Shown: positions 1 through 8,234, numbered from the stretch's first letter. The stretch: DNA of 64,000 bases from an uncultured Prevotella sp. (GCA_946998205.1 CAMPYJ010000004.1:47893-111892); one strand, 5' to 3'. Notes: generated by a model not told the origin, from the letters alone. Translations and numbers: made by a program.

Positions 1-1
1 G

Positions 2-211
2 CAACTGCCCGACAAGGGACAGACGCTGGACGCCCCGTTCGTGCTTATCGAATCGCTGCAAGGCACCATGGTCACCACCCGCGCGTACCAAGGAAAGTAT
101 GCCGACGTGTCAAATCTGCCCGAGGGGATGTATGTGCTGCGGTCTATCAACAGGAAAGGCTATCGGCATCGCCTCGGCCATTTCATGGTGAAGCGCAATC
201 CAAATTTATAG
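2..211 (+). CDS. 3' end of an unidentified protein gene (start outside window)
   Basis: An open frame enters from the left edge and stops at TAG 209-211, leaving 69 residues. The tail contains LPEGMYVLRS and ends GHFMVKRNPNL. A short beta-rich tail of the type 'LP.G.Y.LR...G....F.VK' resembles C-terminal sorting or immunoglobulin-like domains of exported Bacteroidetes proteins, including type IX secretion tails, but the fragment is too short to decide. No function is assigned. Confidence 0.6.
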   Translation, partial: QLPDKGQTLDAPFVLIESLQGTMVTTRAYQGKYADVSNLPEGMYVLRSINRKGYRHRLGHFMVKRNPNL

Positions 212-643
212 GCTTATTTCGCTTCCCCAAATTATCCGCACAACAACCTAATAACTAAGGAGTTGCAATCTCCATGACTTTACCCTTCAAAAGCATAGCT
301 ATTGATGGCCAAAGTCAATGCTTTTGCACGCCAAAGGCAATGAGATTGTGGGGCATAAGACATGACAGACTGAAAACATGCCACAGATTTAAATGAAAAT
401 ACCATGAGCCATGACTGTAAATATTCCGCCGAATTGAGTAAGTTTATAAGATTTTATTTGTATCTTTGTCATGTATGCTGTTAGATTCACGGTTTTCGTT
501 TCAACTCTCAGGTGAAGTAATTTTCACGTCATGGCAATACCCACTGCAACTTTTCTTTGCAGCACAGGTGTTTATAAAAGAGAAAACAAGAATTAAGATA
601 TTGCAGTATCAAAGCTCTTTACCGGCTATTTGTAAACAACGGA
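212..643. other. Intergenic region with a 22-bp repeat array and a -7 box
   Basis: No convincing gene lies in these 432 bases. Positions 266-353 hold four 22-bp repeat units (listed separately). TATCTTTG at 461-468 matches the Bacteroidetes -7 consensus TAnnTTTG and may be the methyltransferase promoter, which would give a leader of about 170 bases. No good TTTG -33 box sits at the usual distance. Confidence 0.5.
266..353. repeat. 22-bp-period repeat array (4 units)
   Basis: Four consecutive 22-bp units begin at 266, 288, 310 and 332, each opening with CAA (CAATCTCCATG, CAAAAGCATAG, CAAAGTCAATG, CAAAGGCAATG). About half of each unit is conserved and the rest drifts, but the 22-base phase is exact. 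The same family recurs in five other arrays in this window. Confidence 0.75.
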
Positions 644-1939
644 ATGGTAGATAAGAAAAACAAGAAGAAAGCCATAAGCCTTTTTTGCTCTTCTGGCATA
701 GGGGACTTGGGGCTTCAAGCAAACGGAGTAGATACGGTAGTTGCATGTGAATTGCTACCCGAGCGCATGCGACTTTTCACACACAACCATCCACAAGCAA
801 AAGGATTTTGTGGTGACATCTGGGATTTAAAAGACGATATCATCAAATACTATAAAGACAGATACTCAGACAATCCGTTCATCGTCATAGCGACACCGCC
901 CTGTCAAGGCATGTCATCCAATGGCATGGGTACCATCTTAAACAATTTGAAAAAAGGCATTCGCCCAAAGTTTGACCCAAGAAACAAGCTCATAGTGCCG
1001 GCTGTTGAAATAGTGAAAGCACTAAAACCCGACTGGGTTATTTTTGAGAATGTACCCAATATGACAAATACAGTTATCGAAGATGGAAAAGGTGTGATCA
1101 ACATCATTGACTACATCAACAGAGAACTTGGTGATGAGTATGTGGGAAGTCCGCAAGTAATAGACGTCGCTGACTATGGTGTACCGCAGCACAGAAATCG
1201 TTTGATAACCATCTTCACACATACAGCGAAAGGCAAAGAAGAATATCGCAAGACACACCAGTTGCTCCCTGCTCCTACGCATTCTGAAAAAGAAACGATA
1301 TTTACTCACCGGTGGCTTTCACTTAGAGATGCCATTTACAACTTACCTCCCATAAGTTCTCGCAAAGGAGAAAATGTAGACCCCAACAACAAACTTCATA
1401 AAGTTCCGATATTAGATGATGTTAAATTGTCGTGGGTTCATAACACGCCAGAAGGTCAGAGTGCCATGAATAATCAATGTATTAACCCCGATTGCATGTA
1501 TCAAGGAAATAAATTACACGGAGCAAAACATAATTCAGAAGGCGTAAACCGCGCAAGCACAGACACCCCTCTGTACTGCGAGAAATGCGGAGCATTATTG
1601 CCAAGACCATACACAATAGACAAAAAGACAGGTGAGAAAAGAATCATGAAGGCTTTTGTCAGTGCATATAAGAGAATGTATTGGGACGTACCTGCAAGCA
1701 CACTAACACAAAACTTCCAGTACGCATGCTCTGACAACAAACTGCATCCTACCCAAGACAGGGTTTTATCATTGCACGAGGGCCTCATCATTCAAACCAT
1801 AGCCCAATATCCCTACTCTTTCGAGATAGATGGAAAACTTGTACCAGACGGTTTGATCAGAGATACGATAGGTGAAAGCATACCTCCTCTCCTCACTGAC
1901 AAGATTGTCAAACATTTGATTGATATTTCAAATTCATAA
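644..1939 (+). CDS. DNA (cytosine-5-)-methyltransferase of a type II restriction-modification system
   Basis: A 431-residue C5 cytosine methyltransferase, which protects host DNA by methylating the site cut by the neighbouring nuclease. Motifs appear in the standard order: SAM-binding motif I (FCSSGIGDLG, about 14-23), catalytic motif IV TPPCQG with Cys87, ENV at 135-137 (motif VI), QHRNR at 182-186 (motif VIII) and a C-terminal GESIPPLL segment (motif X). Between VIII and X, where target recognition usually lies, four cysteines (279, 284, 312, 315) form a probable zinc ribbon, an unusual insertion. The nuclease gene follows on the same strand after 274 bases and vsr lies beyond it. The recognition sequence cannot be read from the protein. 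An alternative reading as a solitary methyltransferase is unlikely given the neighbours. Confidence 0.92.
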   Translation: MVDKKNKKKAISLFCSSGIGDLGLQANGVDTVVACELLPERMRLFTHNHPQAKGFCGDIWDLKDDIIKYYKDRYSDNPFIVIATPPCQGMSSNGMGTILNNLKKGIRPKFDPRNKLIVPAVEIVKALKPDWVIFENVPNMTNTVIEDGKGVINIIDYINRELGDEYVGSPQVIDVADYGVPQHRNRLITIFTHTAKGKEEYRKTHQLLPAPTHSEKETIFTHRWLSLRDAIYNLPPISSRKGENVDPNNKLHKVPILDDVKLSWVHNTPEGQSAMNNQCINPDCMYQGNKLHGAKHNSEGVNRASTDTPLYCEKCGALLPRPYTIDKKTGEKRIMKAFVSAYKRMYWDVPASTLTQNFQYACSDNKLHPTQDRVLSLHEGLIIQTIAQYPYSFEIDGKLVPDGLIRDTIGESIPPLLTDKIVKHLIDISNS

Positions 1940-2213
1940 CATTATGTAAGAAGAAAAACATTTTACACCATATCCTTGAATCAACTGAGTATCAGAATTA
2001 GCACTTCAACGAAACTTCAGTTAGCCAACTCTTTGGATATTCACACTCATACGAGGGCGTGGATAGTTTGATTGTTGTCTGAAGTGGGCAGTGCTAAGCC
2101 TTGATACACAGCGATTTCTTCTGCGTCCTCTTTTATAAAAAAGGGGGCTTTTTGTTTTTGACACAAACAATTCACAGCCTCTGTCATCATAAACTATATA
2201 AGACATTGCCTGT
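1940..2213. other. Gap between methyltransferase and nuclease genes
   Basis: These 274 bases contain no gene I can support. A T-rich stretch around 2130-2160 (AAAAAAGGGGGCTTTTTG) could slow transcription but does not form a normal terminator stem. No controller-protein gene was found here. Confidence 0.35.
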
Positions 2214-3053
2214 ATGAATAGAGATTACATCCAAAATCAAAAACAAAATGTCACCTATCAAGGCGTAACCGTTTTATCCTCGCAAAACATCGTGGATGCC
2301 ATGAACTATGCAAACAACGCTCTCAAAGAACTAAGTGACACGACCATGCGTTTCGACATCAATATTTTCGAGACTCTTGGTATGAGAAATCTTAGCGGAA
2401 TGGTTGGCGGGTATTTTGCGAGAAGCGTTGTGAAAATGTCTAATGGAAAACTTGAATCGAATTTGCATCAAGATGGGTATCCTGATTTGCTATTGGTTGA
2501 CACCCCCACGAAAAAAGCATTTTTCAACTCTCTTTACACTGAAATTAAAGGAAAGAGATGTCCGAAAGACAAAGAACATTTTAGTCCGTTCAAATATGGG
2601 GGCATAGAAGTAAAAGCAACTTGCGGTAGCACTCCACCCGCATCAAAAGCCATCAAACCGCTTATTGGTGAACAAAGAGTTAGCCTTATCAATTCTTTCG
2701 ACAGGAAAGCTCATCACAGGACAACAAATCATTTGTTAGCTGTTTTATGGGACTTCATTGACGGTTTGCCAACATATATTGCTGCGTTTTATCAGGATAA
2801 CCTTTCAATAGAAGACTGGGGGAAAATCGTCCAACCAAGAGTAGGTGGTGGCAGGACGACAAGCGTTTCTATCATGAATGCACGAGGTGTGAAAAAAATG
2901 TGCGAGAACTGGATCGCGGTCCTAAATGACGATGCCTATATTAAACTATTAGCAAGGAAAAAATGGATAGGTTATAACCTGCTTACAGAGCGAAAAGAAC
3001 ATAAAGATGCGGTTTGCCTTGACAAGAGTGACACGCCGCAGGACAAACAATAA
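2214..3053 (+). CDS. Probable type II restriction endonuclease (PD-(D/E)xK)
   Basis: A 279-residue protein directly downstream of the C5 methyltransferase. The sequence shows a likely PD-(D/E)xK nuclease centre: GYPD with Asp91, then a beta-strand segment GGIEVKATCGS with Glu132 and Lys134. I do not recognise its specificity family; assignment as the cognate nuclease rests on the motif, size and position. AT content is higher than in the neighbouring housekeeping genes, consistent with horizontal acquisition. The TAA stop (3051-3053) lies inside the 4-bp target duplication of a miniature element that begins at 3055, so the element landed on the stop codon and the duplication preserved it. Confidence 0.78.
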   Translation: MNRDYIQNQKQNVTYQGVTVLSSQNIVDAMNYANNALKELSDTTMRFDINIFETLGMRNLSGMVGGYFARSVVKMSNGKLESNLHQDGYPDLLLVDTPTKKAFFNSLYTEIKGKRCPKDKEHFSPFKYGGIEVKATCGSTPPASKAIKPLIGEQRVSLINSFDRKAHHRTTNHLLAVLWDFIDGLPTYIAAFYQDNLSIEDWGKIVQPRVGGGRTTSVSIMNARGVKKMCENWIAVLNDDAYIKLLARKKWIGYNLLTERKEHKDAVCLDKSDTPQDKQ

Positions 3054-3054
3054 A

Positions 3055-3312
3055 GGGCGGTTCTATAAATTAGCTTTGACAGATTGTGAGACTTTTTTTG
3101 AGGTCAATTTGTTCGTGAGTGAAGGAGTATAGCGGGCTATACGACTAAACGAGCAAGAAAATTGAACCAAAAACGGAGCAAGCCGAATACAATCAAACTT
3201 GTTTGAATTGTTGAGGCGCAGCCTGTTTTATATAAAAAGAGTCCACAAGATGACAAAACGTAAAAAGACTGATATAAAAAAACTTTTACGGTGGTAATTT
3301 ATAGAACCGCCC
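3055..3312. mobile_element. MITE-like element, copy A (258 bp, with internal repeat)
   Basis: Ends are perfect inverted repeats GGGCGGTTCTATAAATTA / TAATTTATAGAACCGCCC, flanked by TAAA at 3051-3054 and 3313-3316, a 4-bp target duplication. The centre holds the palindrome GTATAGCGGGCTATAC. Copy A equals the 193-bp copies at 13951, 14626 and 46953, in the opposite orientation, plus 65 bases (3174-3238) that match the 66-bp repeat at 3963-4094. No coding capacity, so mobilisation would need a transposase supplied in trans. Confidence 0.88.
3174..3238. repeat. 66-bp-type repeat nested inside element copy A
   Basis: Relative to the 193-bp copies, copy A contains 65 extra bases between GAACCAAAAA and GAGTCCACAAGATGAC. 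The extra block has the layout GCAAGCCGA, a dyad around CAAACTTGTTTG, then GAGGCGCAGCC, the same as the tandem repeats at 3963-4094. Copy E at the right window edge begins the same block before the window ends. Confidence 0.8.
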
Positions 3313-3325
3313 TAAAGACAAACAT

Positions 3326-3856
3326 CTATGGTTTTTGCTCTTTCATCACACTTCCATACCCGTCGGGGCGGTCTTCCGCTGCCATCGAATGCTCTTCTTC
3401 CGGCAATTGATAGTTTTTGATTCGGCGGTCTTGGAGAAAGATTCTGTTGAGTGTAAACGTCAAGGATTCCAGCGTGTGTGTTCGTCGCAATGGCTTCAAC
3501 TCGCATTCCCAAATCACGATGCTATGCCACCCCATTGCGGCCAGTTGGCGGCACACCTCACGATCTCTTTCTTGATTTCTTCGTATTTTTTTTACCCAGA
3601 ACTCCGTGTTGGATTTAGGTATTCTGTAATATTTGCACCCCTCGTGCCCATGCCAAAAGCAGCCATTGACGAAGATGCAAGTGCGGTATTTCCGCATCAC
3701 GATGTCGGGCTTGCCCGGAAGGCGGGGATGATTCAACCGATAGCGGTATCCATGGCTCCACAACCACTTGCGTACAATCATTTCTGGCCTCGTGTTCTTA
3801 CTGTGAACGGCGGCCATGTTCGCATGACGTTGTTGTGGGGTAAGTGTATCACTCAT
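3326..3856 (-). CDS. vsr: Very short patch repair endonuclease Vsr
   Basis: A 176-residue Vsr endonuclease. It nicks next to T:G mismatches that arise when 5-methylcytosine deaminates, limiting mutation at sites modified by the linked methyltransferase. Residue numbering matches the E. coli enzyme closely: catalytic Asp51 in GKPDIV, zinc ligands Cys66, His71 and Cys117 in IWECEL, aromatic Trp68 and the FVNGCFWHGHEGC core. The gene points toward the nuclease gene, with element copy A between them. Its start ATG (3854-3856) overlaps the TGA of a 31-codon upstream frame (3853-3948), which hints at a lost coupled gene. TATCTTTG boxes within the upstream 66-bp repeats, read on this strand, could serve as its promoter. 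Confidence 0.95.
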   Translation of the reverse strand: MSDTLTPQQRHANMAAVHSKNTRPEMIVRKWLWSHGYRYRLNHPRLPGKPDIVMRKYRTCIFVNGCFWHGHEGCKYYRIPKSNTEFWVKKIRRNQERDREVCRQLAAMGWHSIVIWECELKPLRRTHTLESLTFTLNRIFLQDRRIKNYQLPEEEHSMAAEDRPDGYGSVMKEQKP

Positions 3857-3962
3857 GAGCTTTCGGCAATACGATATTGATCAAATTCTACTTTGAGTAC
3901 TTCCACATGTTTAATATTCCCAAGAAGACCAAAGCAAGAATCTATTATTCATCAGGATATTT

Positions 3963-4103
3963 GCAAAGATGGCGCAAGCCGAAAGCAAAGGAAACTTGTT
4001 TGCTTTGCTGAGGCGAAGCCTATCTTATGCAAAGATAGCGCAAGCCGAAGACAAAGGAAGTTTACTTACTTTGCTGAGGCGCAGCCTATCTTATGCAAAG
4101 ATA
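3963..4103. repeat. Tandem 66-bp repeat pair with embedded -7-like boxes
   Basis: Two 66-bp units start at 3963 and 4029, with a third beginning at 4095. Each contains GCGCAAGCCGAA, a dyad centred on AACTTGTTT (degenerate in unit 2), GAGGCGAAGCC or GAGGCGCAGCC, and CTATCTTATGCAAAGATA. On the minus strand the units present TATCTTTG (4030-4037 and 4096-4103), the Bacteroidetes -7 consensus, pointing toward vsr. Confidence 0.8.
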
Positions 4104-4301
4104 AACATAATTGGTCAAATAACGCCAAGCAACGTGTAAGCGATTTCAATTCAGGCAATCATTTTCTTGTTCGGGTACTGATCATACCTCAACTTGAAGG
4201 CAAAATGTGCATGGAAAAACAGAAAAGGAGGGGCCAAATGCGGAAAATTTCTTAATTTTGCAAGATGAGTTGGCAAGGAACAACGAATGAAATGTTAAAG
4301 C

Positions 4302-4333
4302 TTTGGCGATTAAACGCTATTTCTGTAACTTTG
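4302..4333 (+). promoter_or_regulatory. Promoter of kdsA-kdsD
   Basis: TTTG at 4302-4305 and TAACTTTG at 4326-4333 are separated by 20 bases, an excellent Bacteroidetes -33/-7 pair. It lies 24 bases before the kdsA ATG and supports the start at 4358. Confidence 0.75.
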
Positions 4334-4357
4334 TACACATAACTTATACGACGGATT

Positions 4358-5110
4358 ATGCAACCCATCTTTATCGCAGGCCCCTGCGTCATCGAATCGG
4401 AAGAACTGTTGGACATCGTTGCCCAACGACTGGTTGATATCAACCGGAAGCTCGGTACGGACATCATCTTCAAGGCATCGTTTGACAAGGCCAACCGCAC
4501 GTCAATCCATTCGTTCAGAGGTCCTGGTCTGGAAAAGGGCCTGCAAATGCTCGCCCACATCAAGAAGACCTACAAACTGCGGATTACCACGGACATTCAT
4601 GAGAGCTGGCAGGCGGAAGCAGTGGGTGAGGTGTGCGACATTTTACAGATACCCGCGTTCTTGTGCAGGCAGACTGATTTGCTGATGGCGGCTGCAGCTA
4701 CTGGCAAAATTGTGAACATCAAGAAGGCACAGTTTCTCAGTGGAAAGGACATGAGACACCCCGTGGAGAAAGCTATGGAGAGCGGTGCCAAGGAGATTTG
4801 GCTCACCGAGCGCGGCAACTGCTTTGGATACAACAACCTGGTGGTTGACTTCAGGAACATCCCCGACATGAAAGAGATTGTTAAAACGGTGATTATGGAC
4901 TGCACACACTGCGTTCAAAGACCTGGTGCGGGTGAGGGAAAAACCATCGGTGACCGAAGATTCGTACCGGCTATGGCGCACGCTGCGAAGGCTTTTGGGG
5001 CAACGGGGTATTTCTTTGAGACCCATCCAAAACCGGATGAAGGACTAAGTGACGCTGCCAATATGTTGGAATTGGACAAGCTGGAACCCCTCATCACATC
5101 ACTACTATAA
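4358..5110 (+). CDS. kdsA: 3-deoxy-8-phosphooctulonate synthase (KDO8P synthase)
   Basis: A 250-residue cytoplasmic enzyme that condenses phosphoenolpyruvate with arabinose 5-phosphate to give Kdo 8-phosphate, the committed step toward the Kdo of the LPS core. Family signatures include the N-terminal IAGPCVIES, FKASFDKANRTS, the GPGLEKG loop, TDIHE, LCRQTDL and PGAGEGKTIGDR. It is shorter than the E. coli enzyme (284 residues) mainly at the N terminus. The start ATG is fixed by the promoter just upstream. kdsD follows after 30 bases and supplies its arabinose 5-phosphate substrate, so the two form an operon. Confidence 0.96.
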   Translation: MQPIFIAGPCVIESEELLDIVAQRLVDINRKLGTDIIFKASFDKANRTSIHSFRGPGLEKGLQMLAHIKKTYKLRITTDIHESWQAEAVGEVCDILQIPAFLCRQTDLLMAAAATGKIVNIKKAQFLSGKDMRHPVEKAMESGAKEIWLTERGNCFGYNNLVVDFRNIPDMKEIVKTVIMDCTHCVQRPGAGEGKTIGDRRFVPAMAHAAKAFGATGYFFETHPKPDEGLSDAANMLELDKLEPLITSLL

Positions 5111-5140
5111 AAGACGCACCGCATACATAATAACAGATTC

Positions 5141-6115
5141 ATGGAAGAAAATACGAAAGAATCGCTTAAACATGTAAGAGAATATGCCTCACAGTGCATC
5201 AAGGATGAAGCGCAGGCACTGCTGGAACTGATTCCACAGCTGGATAAGAACTTTGAAAAGGCCGTTGAAATGATGTTCAACTGCAAAGGGAAAATCATCG
5301 TCACCGGTGTTGGCAAGAGTGGCAACGTAGGAGCCAAGATAGCTGCCACCCTGTCTTCAACGGGTACGCCGGCGTTCTACATCAATCCGCTGGACATCTA
5401 CCATGGTGACTTGGGCGTGATGACACCCGACGATGTGGTGCTGGCTTTGAGCAACAGCGGGCAGACTGATGAGTTGCTTCGCTTTCTGCCCATGGTGCTG
5501 CACATGCGCGTACCCGTGGTATCCATCAGCGGGAATCCCCAATCGTTGCTGGCCAAATACTCGACTGCCCACATCACATGCAGCGTTAAGAAGGAGGCCT
5601 GCCCACTGAATCTGGCACCGACAAGCAGCACGACGGCCGCACTGGCCATGGGGGACGCATTGGCCATTGCCCTGATGATGGTGAGAGACTTCAAGCCAAA
5701 CGACTTCGCACAGTTTCATCCAGGTGGCGAACTGGGCAAGCGGTTGCTTACAACAGCCTCGGACGTGATGCGGTCAGACAACCTGCCTGTCATCCCCAAA
5801 GAGATGCATCTGGGCGAAGCCATCATTCATGTGAGCAAAGGAAAATTGGGATTGGGCGTCTCATTGGAGAGCGAGAGAGTGGTGGGACTAATCACCGATG
5901 GCGACATCAGGCGAGCAATGGAGAAATGGCAAGCCCAGTTCTTCAACAAGACGGTAAGCGACATCATGACAACAAGTCCGAAAACCGTTTCACCAAACAC
6001 AAAAATCACGGAGATACAAACCATCATGCACAAGTACAAGATACATACCGTACTGGTTGTTGACGGTGACGACCACTTGTTAGGAATCGTCGACCACTAT
6101 TCGTGCATGATATGA
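5141..6115 (+). CDS. kdsD: Arabinose-5-phosphate isomerase (KdsD/KpsF family)
   Basis: A 324-residue isomerase that converts ribulose 5-phosphate to arabinose 5-phosphate for KdsA. An N-terminal SIS domain (about 40-175) carries VTGVGKSGNVGAKIA, the ALSNSGQTDELL sugar-phosphate loop and PTSSTTAALAMGDALA. Two CBS domains follow (about 205-324). It lies 30 bases behind kdsA on the same strand, and pairing with kdsA favours an LPS rather than capsule role. The next gene starts 20 bases downstream and may be co-transcribed. Confidence 0.95.
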   Translation: MEENTKESLKHVREYASQCIKDEAQALLELIPQLDKNFEKAVEMMFNCKGKIIVTGVGKSGNVGAKIAATLSSTGTPAFYINPLDIYHGDLGVMTPDDVVLALSNSGQTDELLRFLPMVLHMRVPVVSISGNPQSLLAKYSTAHITCSVKKEACPLNLAPTSSTTAALAMGDALAIALMMVRDFKPNDFAQFHPGGELGKRLLTTASDVMRSDNLPVIPKEMHLGEAIIHVSKGKLGLGVSLESERVVGLITDGDIRRAMEKWQAQFFNKTVSDIMTTSPKTVSPNTKITEIQTIMHKYKIHTVLVVDGDDHLLGIVDHYSCMI

Positions 6116-6135
6116 GAGAGGCCATTGACTGAAAT

Positions 6136-7395
6136 TTGAGAATTCTATTAATCATTGTATGTTTCATCGCCTGCACGTCAGTTGATGCGCAGACTTCAGA
6201 CTCTCTCATCGTACAAACCTTGCGAGAGAAGGGCGTGACGTTCTCACATGACAACAGTGTGACGCTGCTGATGGACGGACAAGAGAAGTTTGATGACCTG
6301 TTTCAGGCCATCAAGCAAGCCAAGAGCAGCGTGCATCTGGAGTACTTCAACTTCAGAAACGATTCCATCGCGCGACTGTTGTTCGGCATTCTGGAAGAGA
6401 AAGCGGCTGAGGGCGTGGAGGTAAGAGCCCTGTTCGATGCCTTTGGCAATTCGTCGAACAACCGTCCACTGAAGAGACATCACCTGGACTCGATACGAGC
6501 CAAAGGTGTTGAAATCTACAAATTTGACCCCATCACCTTTCCTTGGATCAACCATGTGCTGAGCCGCGACCATCGAAAGATTGCCATCATCGATGGCGAG
6601 GTGGCCTATACGGGTGGCATGAACGTGGCCGACTACTACATTAAAGGAACCAGACAGGTTGGGAAATGGAACGACATGCACTGTAGAATAGAGGGACTGG
6701 CGGTGAACGACCTGCAACGCATCTTCTTGAAGATGTGGAATAAAACGGCCAAACAAAACGTGCACGGCGCAAAATATTACAGAGGTTACCGCAACAGGGG
6801 ATACATCAAAAACCTCAAACCCGACACCTGCACCACGGCAGGCAATAAGATGGTAGGCATCGTGAACCGTGAACCGCGCGTCAGTAACGAGATGATCAGG
6901 ACGTTCTATGTGGGCGCTATCAATGCCGCTCAAGACAGTTTGAAAATCATCAATCCCTACTTTACACTGAATCGGAGTATCAAAAAAGCGCTGAAGAAGG
7001 CCATCAAGCGAGGTGTGAAAGTAGAGATTATGCTGTCAACCAGCAGCGACATTCCCTTAACACCCGACTGCGGGTTCTACAATGCGCACAAACTGATGAA
7101 GCAAGGGGCGAACGTGTGGATGTTTACGGATGGATTCCACCATACCAAAGTGATGATGGTAGACGGTAAGTTCTGCACGGTGGGGAGTGCCAACCTCAAT
7201 GCCAGGAGTCTTAATTTCGACTATGAGGAAAACGCCGTGATTGTTGATTCCTGCACCACTCGCCAGCTGGACAAGTTGTTTGATGATGACAAGAAAGAAA
7301 GTTTCCTACTCACTCCCAAGAGCTGGGATGAGTTTAGAACGCCCTGGCAGAAGCTGCGCGGATGGTTTGCTCACTTGTTAGCACCCGTGTTATAA
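6136..7395 (+). CDS. Exported phospholipase D / cardiolipin synthase-like protein
   Basis: A 419-residue protein of the phospholipase D superfamily with two HKD motifs: HRKIAIIDG (146-154) and HTKVMMVDG (336-344), each followed by a GG or GS and N element. Known relatives include cardiolipin synthases, which join two phosphatidylglycerols, and other phosphatidyl-transferases. The first 18 residues (MRILLIIVCFIACTSVDA) form a cleavable signal peptide in place of the two membrane helices of ClsA, so the enzyme probably works in the periplasm or at the outer membrane. The start is TTG at 6136: an in-frame TGA lies at 6130-6132 and no ATG occurs before the signal peptide. It follows kdsD by 20 bases. 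The substrate cannot be deduced. Confidence 0.85.
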   Translation: MRILLIIVCFIACTSVDAQTSDSLIVQTLREKGVTFSHDNSVTLLMDGQEKFDDLFQAIKQAKSSVHLEYFNFRNDSIARLLFGILEEKAAEGVEVRALFDAFGNSSNNRPLKRHHLDSIRAKGVEIYKFDPITFPWINHVLSRDHRKIAIIDGEVAYTGGMNVADYYIKGTRQVGKWNDMHCRIEGLAVNDLQRIFLKMWNKTAKQNVHGAKYYRGYRNRGYIKNLKPDTCTTAGNKMVGIVNREPRVSNEMIRTFYVGAINAAQDSLKIINPYFTLNRSIKKALKKAIKRGVKVEIMLSTSSDIPLTPDCGFYNAHKLMKQGANVWMFTDGFHHTKVMMVDGKFCTVGSANLNARSLNFDYEENAVIVDSCTTRQLDKLFDDDKKESFLLTPKSWDEFRTPWQKLRGWFAHLLAPVL

Positions 7396-7483
7396 GCATT
7401 AACAGCGGTCTAAAAAGTACCATTAACCTAACAAGCGACCAACGCCAAGAAGACCTTTACCGCTTCTCCGGTGGGTATTTCCC

Positions 7484-8095
7484 TTAAATTTTATTGATGT
7501 CAACATACCCATGCATCACCGCATAGATGGTGAGTGCCGATACACTCTTCATCCCAAGTTTGTCCATGATGTTTTTACGATGACTGATAACCGTTGTCAT
7601 GCTAATGTTCAACTGGTCAGCAATCTCCTTATTAATATATCCCTGAACGATGAGTGACAACACTTCAATCTCTCGATCAGACAGAATTTTGGTCTTCAGC
7701 GTTTTCAGTGTAGACGGAAAACGCTGTCCCCTGCCGTGTGCATTTTGTTCCAACATCAACAACGAACGCACCAGCTGTTCTTCCGGCACATTGACACACA
7801 GACTATTAAATCCAGAAAGTTGGGTGGATGGATCAGTGGAAGCGGCCAAGACAATCGTCTTTTTTCGCCGGTCAAGGAAGAAAGAACGATGTTCCAACAC
7901 AATGTTCATCGACACGAAGTAATGGAAAAAAGAGTCCACGGCACATTCCGTCAGCTCTTCAAACGAGCCGAATGTGGTTACATCCATGACTGGCATCACA
8001 TTCTGCAACATCTGCTTCAATCCCAACACGGCCAGCGTGTTGGAATCAATGATGGCCAGTTGGGGACGTCCATTGATGATTTTTCCTTCCGTCAT
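7484..8095 (-). CDS. LuxR-type transcription regulator with degenerate receiver domain
   Basis: A 203-residue regulator. The C-terminal part (about 138-200) is a LuxR/FixJ helix-turn-helix: LSDREIEVLSLIVQGYINKE, IADQLNISMTTVISHRKNIM. The N-terminal part resembles a response-regulator receiver (LAIIDSN near residue 17), but the strand that should end in the phospho-acceptor Asp reads HYFVSMNIVLEH, with no Asp. It is therefore unlikely to be controlled by ordinary phosphorylation, and no sensor kinase is adjacent. CAAAGTTA at 8104-8111 is TAACTTTG on this strand and lies only nine bases from the ATG, so the transcript may be almost leaderless. The target genes are unknown; the cupin gene upstream is a candidate partner. 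Confidence 0.82.
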   Translation of the reverse strand: MTEGKIINGRPQLAIIDSNTLAVLGLKQMLQNVMPVMDVTTFGSFEELTECAVDSFFHYFVSMNIVLEHRSFFLDRRKKTIVLAASTDPSTQLSGFNSLCVNVPEEQLVRSLLMLEQNAHGRGQRFPSTLKTLKTKILSDREIEVLSLIVQGYINKEIADQLNISMTTVISHRKNIMDKLGMKSVSALTIYAVMHGYVDINKI

Positions 8096-8234
8096 AACAG
8101 CTACAAAGTTAAATATTTTTCCTCATAATCGAAAGAATACAGGTAGCGAACATTCTTACCTGTCAGCATTTTACCATACACATACGACAGATGCGTTGCC
8201 TCGGCACATGCCATGTCATGCTGGAGACATGTGC

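Noticed and set aside
466..654. A 62-codon frame ahead of the methyltransferase gene
   Set aside because: It starts with TTG inside the probable -7 box, has no family features, and overlaps the methyltransferase start in another frame.
2021..2206. A 61-codon minus-strand frame between the methyltransferase and nuclease genes
   Set aside because: Low-complexity basic composition, no recognisable motif and no promoter; it does not look like a controller protein.
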